Assembly (NCBI GenBank): GCA_008828725.1
Contig: MEHQ01001845.1
Location: 50,607-114,606, forward strand
DNA length: 64,000 nucleotides
Reading direction: 5' to 3'
DNA from: Saccharina japonica
Taxonomy: Eukaryota > Sar > Phaeophyceae > Laminariales > Laminariaceae
Numbering within the stretch: the first letter of the stretch is position 1; every line of letters starts with the position of its first letter. A program made the translations under genes and the position numbers. Shown one piece after another: positions 20,459-30,699 of the stretch. Below the pieces are notes generated by a model. That model searched no databases, had not been told where the DNA came from, and was given only the letters and a program-made list of their open reading frames with translations.

Positions 20459-21663
20459 CGTCGAATTATTCAACTACGACCCTGGGGGGGGGGGCGTACC
20501 TGACACCGCCCCCTCCCTCTACGCCTGAACTATGCCTATATAAAACTGAACACAGGGGACGGTAGAGAGACCCCCCCCCCCCTCTGCTTGTAAAACTGAA
20601 TACAAGGGATGGTACAGAGCCGTCTCCCCTCCGCTTGTAAAAATGAACACAGGGGACGGTAGAGAGCCCTTCCCCCTCTGCTTGATACAAGGCCTTCCAG
20701 GGTACTACGAACTACTGGGCGGCGCTGCGATCTATATAGGCCGCAGCTGCATAGTGACAATGACGGCAGCAGTAGTGAGCGGTATATAGGAGCTATGAGC
20801 TCGCTCGAAGGTGGACCAGAATATCCCGAAGAGAGCCTTGGGATCGGCAAGTAGATTAATCTGTAGACCCCAGGTATCTTCCACACCTGTGTATACCCCT
20901 GCAACGAGAATTCACCAGGGAAACGAACCGCTGACCGCGCCTGGTGTCATTGACACCTTACCTTCCCGTCTTCTTCTGTGCATGCCCTGTACGCCACTGT
21001 CGGAGAGATCGCGAACAGTGCTCGACACTCAAATATTACATCATGGAATGCCTTGTCTAAGCCGTAAAACGGTAAGGTATTACGCTGACGTACGAGTAGA
21101 AACATGCCAGTAGTATGGTATGCCCGTTAAGCACATGATGACCATGCAGTGTACCACCAAATCTCGACCAACCAGCAAAGCAGAACAACCACACCAGGTA
21201 AAATATGTCGCACGAAGGATGTGGTGTCATGTTACGTTATTTGACTCGATGTGAGGGTTTGCGCCTCTCCGGTAATATAATGTCACACAAATCGCACACA
21301 GTACAGGACACACAGTAAGAAACAGGACGGAAATCTGGTCCAGGCTGGATTTCTTACTCAAGAGCTGATGCTTTCTACATACATTTCAAGATAAAGACTC
21401 CTGAATTTCACGTTTTCCTCTAAATCTCAGCCTGGCTTTCTTATTAGCCGGTTTCTTATTAGGTGCATGTCCTGTACTGTAGACCGATACACCCTGGATA
21501 CAAACCAAAATAAAAATCGTTGTAAAACATTTGTTTTCGATCCCTCCGGGGAGGGGGGTCATGTGTATGATATCCAAATCCCTGGCCGCCCTTAGCGTGA
21601 TCGTAAGTTTTGTACCAGGTACCGGTGTGTACTAAGCAGCGCGTACTTGTACTACAACGGTAG
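20459..21663 (+). repeat. dispersed repeat R1, copy 1
   Basis: Matches 39725-42275 in order and orientation: GAATTATTCAACTWCGACCC, then three AAAACTGAAYACAGGGGACG-type units (about 20537, 20595 and 20640), then TAGGCCGCAGCT, GGAGCTATRAGCTCGCTCGA and the CCACACCTGTGTATACCC block. It continues with ATGGAATGCCTTGTCTAAGC, ACCATGCAGTGTACCACCA, CGCCTCTCCGGTA and finally ATGATATCCAAATCCC. It encodes nothing recognisable. It lacks the insertions present in copy 2 and so serves as an empty-site reference. Confidence 0.85.
21298..21480. mobile_element. MITE family 3 (ACAGTACAGGACA ends)
   Basis: A 183-bp element with inverted ends ACAGTACAGGACA...TAAGAAAC and GTTTCTTATTAG...TGTCCTGTACTGT. The interior contains GGAAATCTGGTCCAGGCTGG and TCTCAGCCTGGCTTTCTTAT. 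Copies lie at 41892-42066, 42648-42828 (inverted) and 44645-44819. Non-coding. At 44645 it stands outside R1, so it is an independent unit. Confidence 0.8.
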
Positions 21664-21750
21664 TTATTAGGGCTGTGAGTTGGCTGGAGTTCCCGCCTAG
21701 TTATTAGTTGGCTGGCTTCGCCAGCCAACTAACTAACTTTTGTTGACTAG

Positions 21751-22140
21751 TTGGCTGGCGCTAGCCAGCCAACTAGTCGACTAAAGTCAGGCGAGCCAAA
21801 AAAGCCCCCCCCGGCCGAGGGGGCCCCGCTGGAGGCGCCCCCGGAGGGCCCGCCGGAGGCGACTCCGGAGGATCCCGCTGAAGGCGCCGCCGGAGGCAAA
21901 AAATACGCTATTTGGCTTCATTTCACACCCAAAAAGCATGATAAATGGGCCAAGTTTATCTCTGGTCTTGATCACGAAACAGGTATATTTCTACACTTCG
22001 TCTCAGTTTGTCGGATATTAAAGAGATGCACCGGAAATATATGGTACGTTCTCGTACCCGGTAAGTTAAGCATCTCACTTGCTTTACCCATTAATTTGCG
22101 TTTACTTTGTTTTGGTTTTTCTCTGTTTTACAGTCTGTGA
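21751..22140 (+). pseudogene. possible hAT transposase N-terminal fragment
   Basis: A 129-codon frame. Residues 10-48 are a Pro/Glu/Gly-rich low-complexity run caused by a GC-rich (GGAGGC)n-like tract at 21805-21895. It is followed by KKYAIWLHFTPKKHDKWAKF. The W-x-H-F pattern is typical of the first half of BED zinc fingers in hAT transposases, but the expected C-x2-C is absent (the positions read F-I-S-G). A GTAAGT at 22061 and a TTTTACAG at 22132 could bound a 79-bp intron. No catalytic region follows. It may equally be an unrelated fragment. Confidence 0.35.
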
Positions 22141-22298
22141 CCACAGAATTTGTATCTCTAGGATTGGGAATCAGGACAGGCACTGGGTGTACTGATGTGG
22201 TTGAGTAGAAAGCACGGGTTTAATGTGAAGACAACACACACATACTCGTGCGGCAGGCAGTAGCACATCACCATTACAAACTAAAAATAGGACACAAA

Positions 22299-22376
22299 AT
22301 AGACTGGGATCGGCGAAACTAGACGGGGATCGACCAAATTATACTGGGATCGACCAAAATAGACTGGGATCGACAC
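22299..22376 (+). repeat. four tandem ~23-bp units
   Basis: ATAGACTGGGATCGACCAAA and three variants stand head to tail (for example CTAGACGGGGATCGACC and TTATACTGGGATCGACC). They lie inside the hAT-like element. Confidence 0.85.
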
Positions 22377-23770
22377 ACAGCTCAGGACGAGCATCGCTCA
22401 AACACCCGAGCAAGAAGTGCTCATCATCCAGTTGACACACTCATGATAGACATACTTGCATTATTACAGTAATAGCACGTTGGGACAAAGTCCCGCCATC
22501 ACAGTTGACGGCATGAACCATAATACCAGAGTTCTACCTTTTACTGTATACTCGTATGGTCCGTCCGGCACAAAATATTTCCAATGACGTTTACGAAGTA
22601 GTCATAACTCATGAAAAAATAGTACTTTTTTAATGAGACAACCATATATTCGTGACCGCAAAGACAAGAGGAATCGATGCTGAAAACGAGAAAGAAAATA
22701 ATTTTCCACACTAAATTCAAGTACTTGCGTAACAATGCATCAAAAAATATTTCTCCAAGACTGGCCAAAATCGACCAAAATCAGTAATTTTGGGCAAAAT
22801 TATGAATATCTCACGCAATTTGGTATTGCTGCAAACGAAAGAAAACGGCCTGGAGGCGTGGACGAGAGCAATCGTTCGCCGTATTCTATTTGAGTATATC
22901 GCACGATTTGTCAAACAGTAGTAACCAGGGGAAAATGACCTTCGATATACATTGTTTCCCTCATATTTCTCCCTCTAAAGCTGTTTTTTTACTATGAAAA
23001 AAATGGCCGACGGCCTATGGTCATAGCTCCCCAAATCAGTGCTCAGAATTTGGGTTTGAAAAGTATTACACCCAGCGAGGGAAACAAGGGGCTTGTTTAT
23101 ACGTTTTTGGCATAAACGAGGCGACGTAATGTAATAACTAAAAAAAAATCTTGAGAAGCTTGCGCGCAGTGTTGAGCTTTCTGACGTGCCTCCAGATTTC
23201 CGAACAGCTCAACACATCCTGAGAAATGTACCTTGGTGCGGGGAGTGTATTGGAAATATACATGAAATATTGTCCCAGATAGACTACAAAGATGCAGAAC
23301 CCCGCAAATCATCTCGCATCAAAAGTATGAATCCCTGTCCCCGTTTGGGGCGCTTGGAAAACCGGCCCTCCTTCTGTACGCGGTAGCGAACCGCCACCTT
23401 GTCGCGTGCACTCGCTTCGGAGGAGCGGTCGGTACAGTCACTTCTTCGTCGGACGCTCCATCACCGCCATGGTCCGTCGACAGGCCAGGCTCAGCGGTGC
23501 CGGCACGCTCGGCCCTGCCATCGGCACCGGCACCGTCGATGGCGATGGGTTGATGCGCCATGAGTTGTGGAAGACCTCTCTCTGTGCGTGGTGGTACTGC
23601 TTGGGGACGCCGAGAAAAACGCACCCCGTGCCAAACAAGCCTTCCTACGAGCAAGGAAACCCAAAATACAAAAATAGTTGGATAGTTGGCACCGCCGCAA
23701 CTAACTTAAAAAACTAGCCAGCTAATAACTAGCTGGCAACTATTAGTCAGCCAACTCACAGCCCTAATAA

Positions 23771-25174
23771 ATACACGTACAGTGCGTCCATGAAAACGAA
23801 GACCAGCGCCGATGCCCGCAATATTTTAACTTTGTTCCGGTTGGCGACATATCAGCCTGGCACTATGGTGCTATCGTGAGCGGGAGCAGGCTGGTAAGGC
23901 GCAGAGTTTATGTATAACGTTACTCTGAGTATTTGTGTATATGACTCAATGTTGTCTTGGTAGTATTCGGAAATCGCACATTATGTAAATTCCCTATGAA
24001 AGTATCTGTTTTGCAGTAGAAAAGCCTGAAATGTGTTCCTAAGTAGAACAAACAGTTCACAGAGACCGATACAGACGGTGTTCGAGAGCGAATATAGTTA
24101 CACGCCAACTCTTGGTTGATTCGGTAAGATTTCGTGAGATGGGTGCATTGTTTCATTCGCTCGTACGTTGTATATATGTTGATCCGCACTTACAGTATGT
24201 TTCGTTGTTAATACAAGTAGCACATTGTACATACTATTAGGTACGCGCATCGGACATTAACAATAACTATTATCTCGAATATCCCTCATTCCTCCGTTCG
24301 ATTACTCTGTGAGTTTCATCGATCAAAGGGGTAGGTTTACTACTCGTGTGCTAAACTTACACGACCACCCACCCAGGCACCGGAGAAGCAAGCGGAGAAC
24401 CACCAGCATCCCGACAAAACGAAGGAGCCGGGTGAGACGCGTTGTTGAGCAAGGACAGGTTCTGCACATATTAGGCCTGGAAGTGCGCCATCATTGTATA
24501 TAGCCTATATCCGCGGCAGCTCATACTGTCAGACGCAGGAACTCCGGGAGACCGAGCAAACCCGCGAGACCGGGTAGACGTGGCGTTACGAAACCTCGAG
24601 TTAACCCGACAGCAGTTGGGATTGTCGGCTAAGATGGCATTTTGATGTCGTTGTATCTACTGTAGACCAAGTACATACCTTTACGCAAGAGCACATACAT
24701 CTACTGTATGTAGTAACAGCTGCAACCCTCGAGCAGGGGTTTCGGTGTCATACATGCACTGTCGCTCATCTGCCTTACGTATAAATCGTGTAGGGGCATG
24801 ATCACATACATATCAAGAGGGGGTGTTCGTTAGGATATGGAGCATTGAGACAATACTTGCAATAATGTAGGCGGTATGTATCGTCGTGATTGCCCCCAAA
24901 ACGTCGCCGAGACTCCTTCCGACCACGGTTTCCTCCGCAATGTCGTTCGTTATCCCAGTTAACTACCCCACGGGGGGCTTCTGCTGCTATGGATGACGAG
25001 CGAAGCATCAGGCTTCAAAACGTTCAGGTGAGAGTGTTCCAGCACCGTGGGCATGTTTACAAAAACTGTTACCACCTCTTCAAATCCTCTATTTAAAGAA
25101 CCCCACCCGTATCTCTACCACATAAAAACTTTGCGACAGGTAAACGCTTGCTGCGACAGAAGCATCACTGCTTG
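23771..25174. other. unassigned spacer
   Basis: No gene, RNA or clear repeat recognised in 1.4 kb. Frames stay below 90 codons (23920-24189 minus is the longest) and show no known motifs. Confidence 0.3.
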
Positions 25175-25395
25175 GGTGTATTTTTGTTCAGGATGATCGG
25201 TCTTCTCAACCAACAATCGTCGAATGTTCATTGTTTGTGACTTCGTTGCAAAATATTCCAGCTCATACTTAGGCCGTAGGCTCGTTCATTGGGTAGCACT
25301 TATATTGTCGTCCAAATCAGTTATTGTTGGCTGAGGTATAGAGTTCCTCTCACGTGGACGGCCCGGGAAAAACATGGCGCACCTCTATCGTAGGA
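25175..25395 (+). mobile_element. MITE family 1, diverged copy
   Basis: GATGATCGGTC near 25193, ACTTAGGCCGTAGG (25267), GTAGCACTTATATTG and TTGTTGGCTGAGGTA follow the same order as the 12992-13280 copy. The right end GCGCACCTCTATCGTAGGACGC (25378-25399) is the family's inverted terminus. The left end is too diverged to place exactly. Confidence 0.55.
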
Positions 25396-25717
25396 CGCAT
25401 CGGCAGCTAGCCGTATATAATGACATATTATACATGCATATGGTAGGAGTTCATCGGGTATTTCAGATGCTATTCGCTTGAGGGGTTCTGCACCTCGAAG
25501 ACACACTCTATTTTACCGGAACAAATTTTAAAACAAAATGGTAACTTGTTGTTTCTTTTTGTGTTGATTTCGCTACAACCTGTATCGTATGGCTTACTGC
25601 TGCAGCTGTTTCCCGTGTTGAACTCCAGTCCAGGGTAAGTATAGCCGGCACTCCTCGATCTTCGCCGGTATTGTGCAGGGTCAAGACAAAATGTTGAGGA
25701 GATCATTTCAACATTTT

Positions 25718-25960
25718 CGCCGCGTCTTGACGCGGACTACGATAGAGGTAGCGTTTTTTGCTGGAAGATTTTCTCAATAATCGGGCTCATTGGCCCAAAC
25801 TCGCCGGACTTGCATTTCGTTATTGCCACATTTTCGTTCGCATACCTAGCTCATGGGATGGTTGACCGGGTGGCACTTTTTTCCCCTCGGAAGTCATTTT
25901 TCTGATGAGGTATGGAGCTCCTTAGGTGAGGAGCTCAGACAAAACACGGTGCACCTCTAC
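25718..25960 (+). mobile_element. MITE family 1, copy interrupted at its right end
   Basis: It begins ACGCGGACTACGATAGAGG, has TCGGGCTCATTGGCCCAAAC inside and a GAGCTCCTTAGGTGAGGAGCTC-like palindrome at 25918. It ends GTGCACCTCTAC, where the next element starts, so its outer right end is missing. Confidence 0.7.
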
Positions 25961-26133
25961 AGTACCGGCCCGCTCATAAGAAACCAGAAATCGGGCTTAG
26001 GCTGACTTTCTTATTTTAGAATGGGTTGTGTCCGACAATAACTTCAGTATAATAGCTGTCAACTGTCTTATTTCCCCCGTAATCTATGGGCTGTGTTTCT
26101 TGTGGGGCACTTTCTTACGAGAGGGCCCGTAGT
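25959..26133. mobile_element. MITE family 2 (AGTACCGGCCC ends), copy 1
   Basis: Left AGTACCGGCCCGCTCATAAG and right (complement) ACTACGGGCCCTCTCGTAAG. The interior shares TCGGGCTTAGGCTGACTTTC, TAACTTCAGTATAATAGCTG and TATTTCCCCCGTAAT with the copy at 54423-54598. Its left end sits in the terminus of the MITE-1 copy, so it inserted later. Its outer ACAGTAC resembles family 3, suggesting relationship. Confidence 0.75.
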
Positions 26134-26143
26134 GGATTATCCG

Positions 26144-26293
26144 GAACAGAGTCAGGAACGATCCCAGAAGTGACGTCACCCTGTGACACAAAGAAGGCAA
26201 GATCGTGAGGGGTTCGCCCCTTCGGAGCTCACAACTATTAAGCCCAAGCTTCCCCACGAAAAACAGAAAGAAGCTTGATCTCGACCAAAGTTA
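26144..26293 (+). repeat. DIRS left inverted terminal repeat
   Basis: 150 bp starting GAACAGAGTCAGGAACGATC and ending CTCGACCAAAGTTA. It pairs with 35429-35578 with 10 mismatches by my count (about 93% identity) and no gaps. Confidence 0.93.
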
Positions 26294-27087
26294 GCTCAGT
26301 AGCCGGAAAACCACCCCGCCGTCGCCACGCCGGGTATAGTTCCAACCACTTCGACACCATGGCACTCCAGCACTCCTCGGTCATTGACCTCAACACGGTA
26401 GCCCCTTTCACCTCGTACGAAGCCGTCACCACAGCGGGGACGCAGTAAGAGGAGGGCGCCACGCTTTGGCTTCCCGCCAAGGTTATCGCAACCCCAGTAG
26501 CTCTGGCGGACTCCCTCCTCGCCGAGCAGCTGCTGGCAGTATGCCTAGAGTGTATCGGCGCAGCGTCTGCCGACGCCCCACCGGAGTTTCTGTCCATAGC
26601 GATCGAGGCATCCAGCGCGGGTGGCACCGCGTCGGTGATTCTGCTGCGGACCCAGCGAGCTCTGCTGCTAAATACTATCGAATACCTGTGGCGGAGCTCG
26701 AACCACGGCGGTCTACGAGAGGCGGGAGGATTCGCCGTTCTTCCCACAGCGCTTCCACGGCGTGTTCCGCACGCCGAGGACGACATCCAGCCCGCCCCAC
26801 TCCCGGCCCCACCCCGGACACCCACCCGGAGCGAGGCCCCCTCGCAAAGGGCAAGGACCGATGAGAGCAGCTCCGTGGCAGCGTACAGCAAGACCGGGAA
26901 GGATGCAGCCGCAACCGGGAGCCCTCCGTCGGGAGCACTGCTAACCAAGGTGACCCTTCCGAAGCAGGTGAGTGTAAAACATTTGGGAATTTCGTGAATG
27001 CGGAACTCAGTGCAACACAATTCTCGGCCCGCCATCACATAATACCCGTACACAGCGGATCACATACTGGTTCATGCTCACACATCA

Positions 27088-27346
27088 CGGCGGACGCATG
27101 CTATGATAGAGGTGCACCATGTTTTTTCTGAGCTCCTCACTTAGGAGCGTCATACCACACCGAAAAAATGATTTTGGAAGAAAATAAAAGTGCTGCCGGA
27201 TGCGAAATCTCATGACCGAAGTATATTCTGAAACATTATTCGTCACAAAAATGAAGGTCCGACGAATTTGGGTTAAGGAGCCCGATCGTTCAGAAAACGA
27301 TTCAGCCAAAAAGTACTACCTCTACCGTAGCACGCGTCGGCGGGCC
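27088..27346 (-). mobile_element. MITE family 1, inverted copy inside the gag intron
   Basis: The left end ACGCATGCTATGATAGAGG and right end (complement) ACGCGTGCTACGGTAGAGG are preceded by CGGCGG/CCGCCG, making about 28 bp of inverted repeat. A GAGCTCCTCACTTAGGAG near-palindrome lies at 27129. Interior TTTTGGCTGAATCG..TCGGGCTCCTTAACCC reads on the minus strand. Confidence 0.8.
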
Positions 27347-28206
27347 GAGTTACAGCAGGGACATTTCCCTTGAATAAGGAAGTTTGGGGGAAAATACGTG
27401 AAAGCTATCATAGGGACTATGGGGCTACAGAGGTCACACTACAAAGTATTACCGTGGCCGAATATACATATAAATCAAAATATGACAGAGCAAATTTTCC
27501 CGCCTCTGCCCAACGTGTTCTGATATATGCATATACCGAGATACCGGCGACTCTCAATGTAAATACATAGTAAGCGTATACGTCGTAAATATTATTATTA
27601 TATTTTTCACTGTCGTCTCAGCGTCGCCAAGATATTCTGCGTGAACTCGGCTCTATAACCCACGGTTCGTACCTCCAGGTATATGCATAATAAACGTATG
27701 AGAGGATGCACGTATTAGAATACGCTCGTATGAGAGGATGCATTCAGGCAGCGGTGCAGCAGGTATTCTCAGAAATTCCCAGAAATTCGAACCAATCGCG
27801 TATTACAATTTAGCTTCCAAACGGTGCATACACATATCCACAGAGAGAGGTCAACCATGCCTATCGGTAGAAGATTGTGGTAAGCGGCTCGTCCGCATCT
27901 TTAACGCGACCCCCGCACACACCAGCATACGCCACATTTGATACGTACATACATTCATGGTTTACGCGTGGAGAACGTTCGCTCCACACAATCCCGACAG
28001 AATCTACCCGCACATCGACTGGCAGGTACTGATAGACCCGCCGAAATACATAATACTTGTATACATGCTATGGAACAAATCCGTTACCAGGCATATATAT
28101 GAGCATCAAAGCGATGCGTAGTTCGCATTTAACGGTGTATCCTATCAGGCACGACCCAATGTTTGTGTGCTATTAATAGACAAGCCTAGAGGCGGCAAAT
28201 TTTCCC

Positions 28207-28610
28207 GGGTTACCAAATAGGGGGTTACAGCAGCAACCTAAATTACGAAGTAATCACTTGGTCGCAGGCCTGTCGGCGTCAAATCACAGTCCGTGTCACT
28301 GGCCAGAACCTCTTGTCGACGTTTACATACCGGCGTCACATCCGCCGCAATCCATATCTCGTTATAATCACGCATCACAAGGCCGTCGGCGACACGTCAC
28401 AGGACCAGTCACTGGCCATAGTCTCGAGATGCTGTTTACATATAGAGCGTCACGTAAGCAGCAACCCACATTACGTTATAATCACATATCACAAGCCCGT
28501 CGGCGTCACATCACAGGCCGCGTCACTGGCCAGAATCTCGTGTCGATGTTTACATATCGGCGTCACGTCACAGCCTTCCGCACAGGGCTGATTATCGTAT
28601 TGAGTTTACC
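28207..28610 (+). repeat. 114-bp tandem array, about 3.4 units
   Basis: Units begin near 28266, 28380 and 28495 with AGGCCNGTCGGCGNCANRTC. They contain TCACTGGCCAGAATCTCGTG, GTTTACATA.CGGCGTCAC and end with CATTACGTTATAATCACATA. A partial unit precedes them at 28207-28265, and decayed units follow toward 28830. The 129-codon and 92-codon frames across it are by-products. Confidence 0.85.
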
Positions 28611-29673
28611 TATATGCGGCATCATAGCGTATGAAACGACATCATAACCCTCTCGCGGGCAGACTCGTGTATCCACGTTGGCATACCGGCCTCACAGAAA
28701 AGCCCACCTTACCCGGTAACAAATCGTTTTACCCATTTGCTACATTACAGCCCTCTCTACTGGGCAAAGTCTCGTGTACGCGTTTCTCAATCGGTATACA
28801 ATAGCCTACATTAGGCCGAAGGCATAGGTCACACGTTTCGCAGCAGAGACGTCACAAGCCAGGCCCAGTCACAAGCCAGTTACTCGTCGAAACGTCTTCA
28901 TCCTTTGTATGTCATGCTTTCCGGTTTCACTTGAACAGTTCCAAACCAAGCACGACACGCTTCTGGTCCTCAGCGAGCAGCTGAAGAAGGCACGTTACAT
29001 GCCCATCGCCCGCGTGGCCGGCCTGGTGATACAGGCCCAGGAAAGTGTGGGGGGCTTACAGAAAATTGCCCAACTGTGAACCTCGTTGTCCGAGGAAAAT
29101 GTACAGATGCGGTCGCTGTCAAAGGGCATTGATCACTGCATGATGTCTCGGCAACCGGTCTTAGTGGCTCTTTATATTTGTCGGGAGGTAGCGTCGATGG
29201 CGGACACTGACCCCGAAATAGACCAGGTAGCCATGAAAGCAGCGATAAAGGAAGTTCTAGTTTGATCGAGGGTCGGAAAGCGAGGCTTCGAGGAGTACTC
29301 GGCTTGGGGGTCGCAGGTTGTTTTCGGCGTTTTAGGCCCCGGTTTCGAGGAGCCTATCTCGGGAATCGGGGCTTTGAGTAGCCGCGGCGGTCAGTCAAAC
29401 GGTCGCGTGACCAAACAGAACGGTTTTGTGCCGAACAACCCTGGGCTAGCAGGACACTACGGTCCGGGAGGAGGCGCGCGGGCGGGTAGCGGGGCGCAGA
29501 GGGGATGAAAAGGGGGAAACGGTAGTCAATCATCCGGTTCTGCTCCCAAAGCAGTGTGCAGGAAATACTCCAGCAGCGGCGCCCCCTCCGATCACTCGTT
29601 TCGCGTCTGTCCGCGTACATCATGTTTCAAATGCGGCCAGATGGGCCACGTCAAGCAGGCTTGCCCTAACTAA

Positions 29674-30699
29674 TATGCAGCAGGATGGTTTCTCGGTGGG
29701 CTGATCTGGCGTTTGTTGTTCGCTTTTTTTGTTTTGTTTGTTATTTCGTCTATCTTTCTGCGGTTTGTCCTCGCGCTACTCCCATGGATGGGTGATAATT
29801 AGCTTTAGGTTGAATGCCAGTCAGGAACTTGCGAGACAAGGCCGAGCACCGCGTTGTACTATGATGAGATACGGCTGCGTGGTTAGGGTGCATGTACAGG
29901 ACAAACAAACAACGTATTTCGTACAGAGATCGTCTGGAGACTCGGCCCCGCCAGGCGAAACGAGAGTTCAAGGGCCCGTCGGTCCCTGGGCCACGTATTA
30001 TATTTATATTAGTTCAGGGGTATATACCGTGTCAGAGGTAGACACGCTGTGCGAAGGGATAAGAGTTGCAGGCAGCAAATACTGCGTTCAGTGCCCTCGG
30101 TTTCCCCCTCGCAACAGTAATGATCGGTGGTCAAAGGTGTAGTACAGACCCAGACCCACGATGGGTACAGGTCGGGTGGGGCTCCGGAGCAAAAATCATA
30201 ATATCAACGATGAATGACAACAAGGGACGGGATTTCACTTCCCCTTTTTGGTTTGTGTTTATTTGTTTGTCTGTTTCTTTCCACATCCACCTCAGGCGGG
30301 CGATACTTCTTCGTATGCCAGACTTGCCCTAGTTCGGCGTCAATCAATAATTAATGTCACCATAATGCACATTCAGTCCCGAAGGCAACCGGACTGCAGG
30401 TTCATGCATTGTTTAAAGATGTACCAACTACATTGTGGAATCACGTACCAGGTATATATATATAGTACATGCTTACATAGAAATGTGCCGAAATATACAC
30501 ACAAGTATTGACTTTACTTCACTTGTTTTCGCCCACGCCCAGCTTATTAGACTAGGGAGTTAGAACTCGAATTTTAGACGAAGCCGAATCCGTTTATCGC
30601 GCACAACAATACACGTACGGATATCGAGGAATAAGTGGCTCTTCCAACTATCGGCCCATTCACCGACGTCGACCCGTTTGAGTAGACTATTAATAGTAC
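29674..30699. other. DIRS gag-pol interval
   Basis: About 1 kb with no conserved frame. It contains a TGGTTTGTGTTTATTTGTTT T-rich stretch ending CACCTCAG at about 30295 and a (TA)n run near 30455. A second intron or lost pol N-terminal sequence is possible, but nothing decisive is visible. Confidence 0.3.

Larger units (their letters stand above)
21664..23770. mobile_element. hAT-like DNA transposon, decayed (2.1 kb)
   Basis: The inverted ends TTATTAGGGCTGTGAGTTGG and its complement CCAACTCACAGCCCTAATAA lie at 21664 and 23770. Subterminal AGTTGGCTGG..CCAGCCAACT palindromes are at about 21709-21733 and 21757-21780. The left end holds a reading frame (21751-22140) with a KYAIWLHF segment resembling the start of a hAT BED-type zinc finger. 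The right 400 bp contain overlapping GC-rich frames on both strands with no recognised domain. No hAT dimerisation domain could be identified and no 8-bp target duplication was found, so the class assignment is tentative. Confidence 0.55.
26968..28938 (+). other. probable spliceosomal intron in DIRS gag (1,971 bp)
   Basis: GAAGCAG followed by GTGAGT at 26968, and TTTCACTTGAACAG ending at 28938, join two gag exons in phase 0 without disturbing the frame. The interior holds a MITE-1 copy and a 114-bp tandem array and no gag-like sequence. The alternative is one or several nested insertions, but these would rarely leave canonical GT/AG borders exactly in frame. Confidence 0.65.
26281..29673 (+). 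pseudogene. DIRS gag-like gene, two exons, with premature stops
   Basis: Exon 1 (to 26967) and exon 2 (28939-29673) are in the same frame, and the 1,971-bp gap is a multiple of three. Exon 1 has one stop (TAA at about 26446) and otherwise an Ala/Ser/Thr-rich acidic sequence. Exon 2 has TGA stops at about 29077, 29263 and 29503. It ends with C-F-K-C-G-Q-M-G-H-V-K-Q-A-C, a retroviral-type CCHC zinc knuckle (C-x2-C-x4-H-x4-C), two residues before a TAA at 29671. The start codon is not certain. The 271-codon frame on the opposite strand (26238-27053) is a shadow of exon 1. Role by family: nucleocapsid-like RNA binding. Confidence 0.8.

Noticed and set aside
26238..27053. 271-codon minus-strand frame
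   Set aside because: Antisense of DIRS gag exon 1, and it spans the ITR and intron start. The plus-strand reading continues into the CCHC exon and fits the element order.
28207..28610. CRISPR-like repeat array
   Set aside because: Head-to-tail 114-bp units without distinct spacers, in eukaryotic intron-like DNA, and no cas genes.
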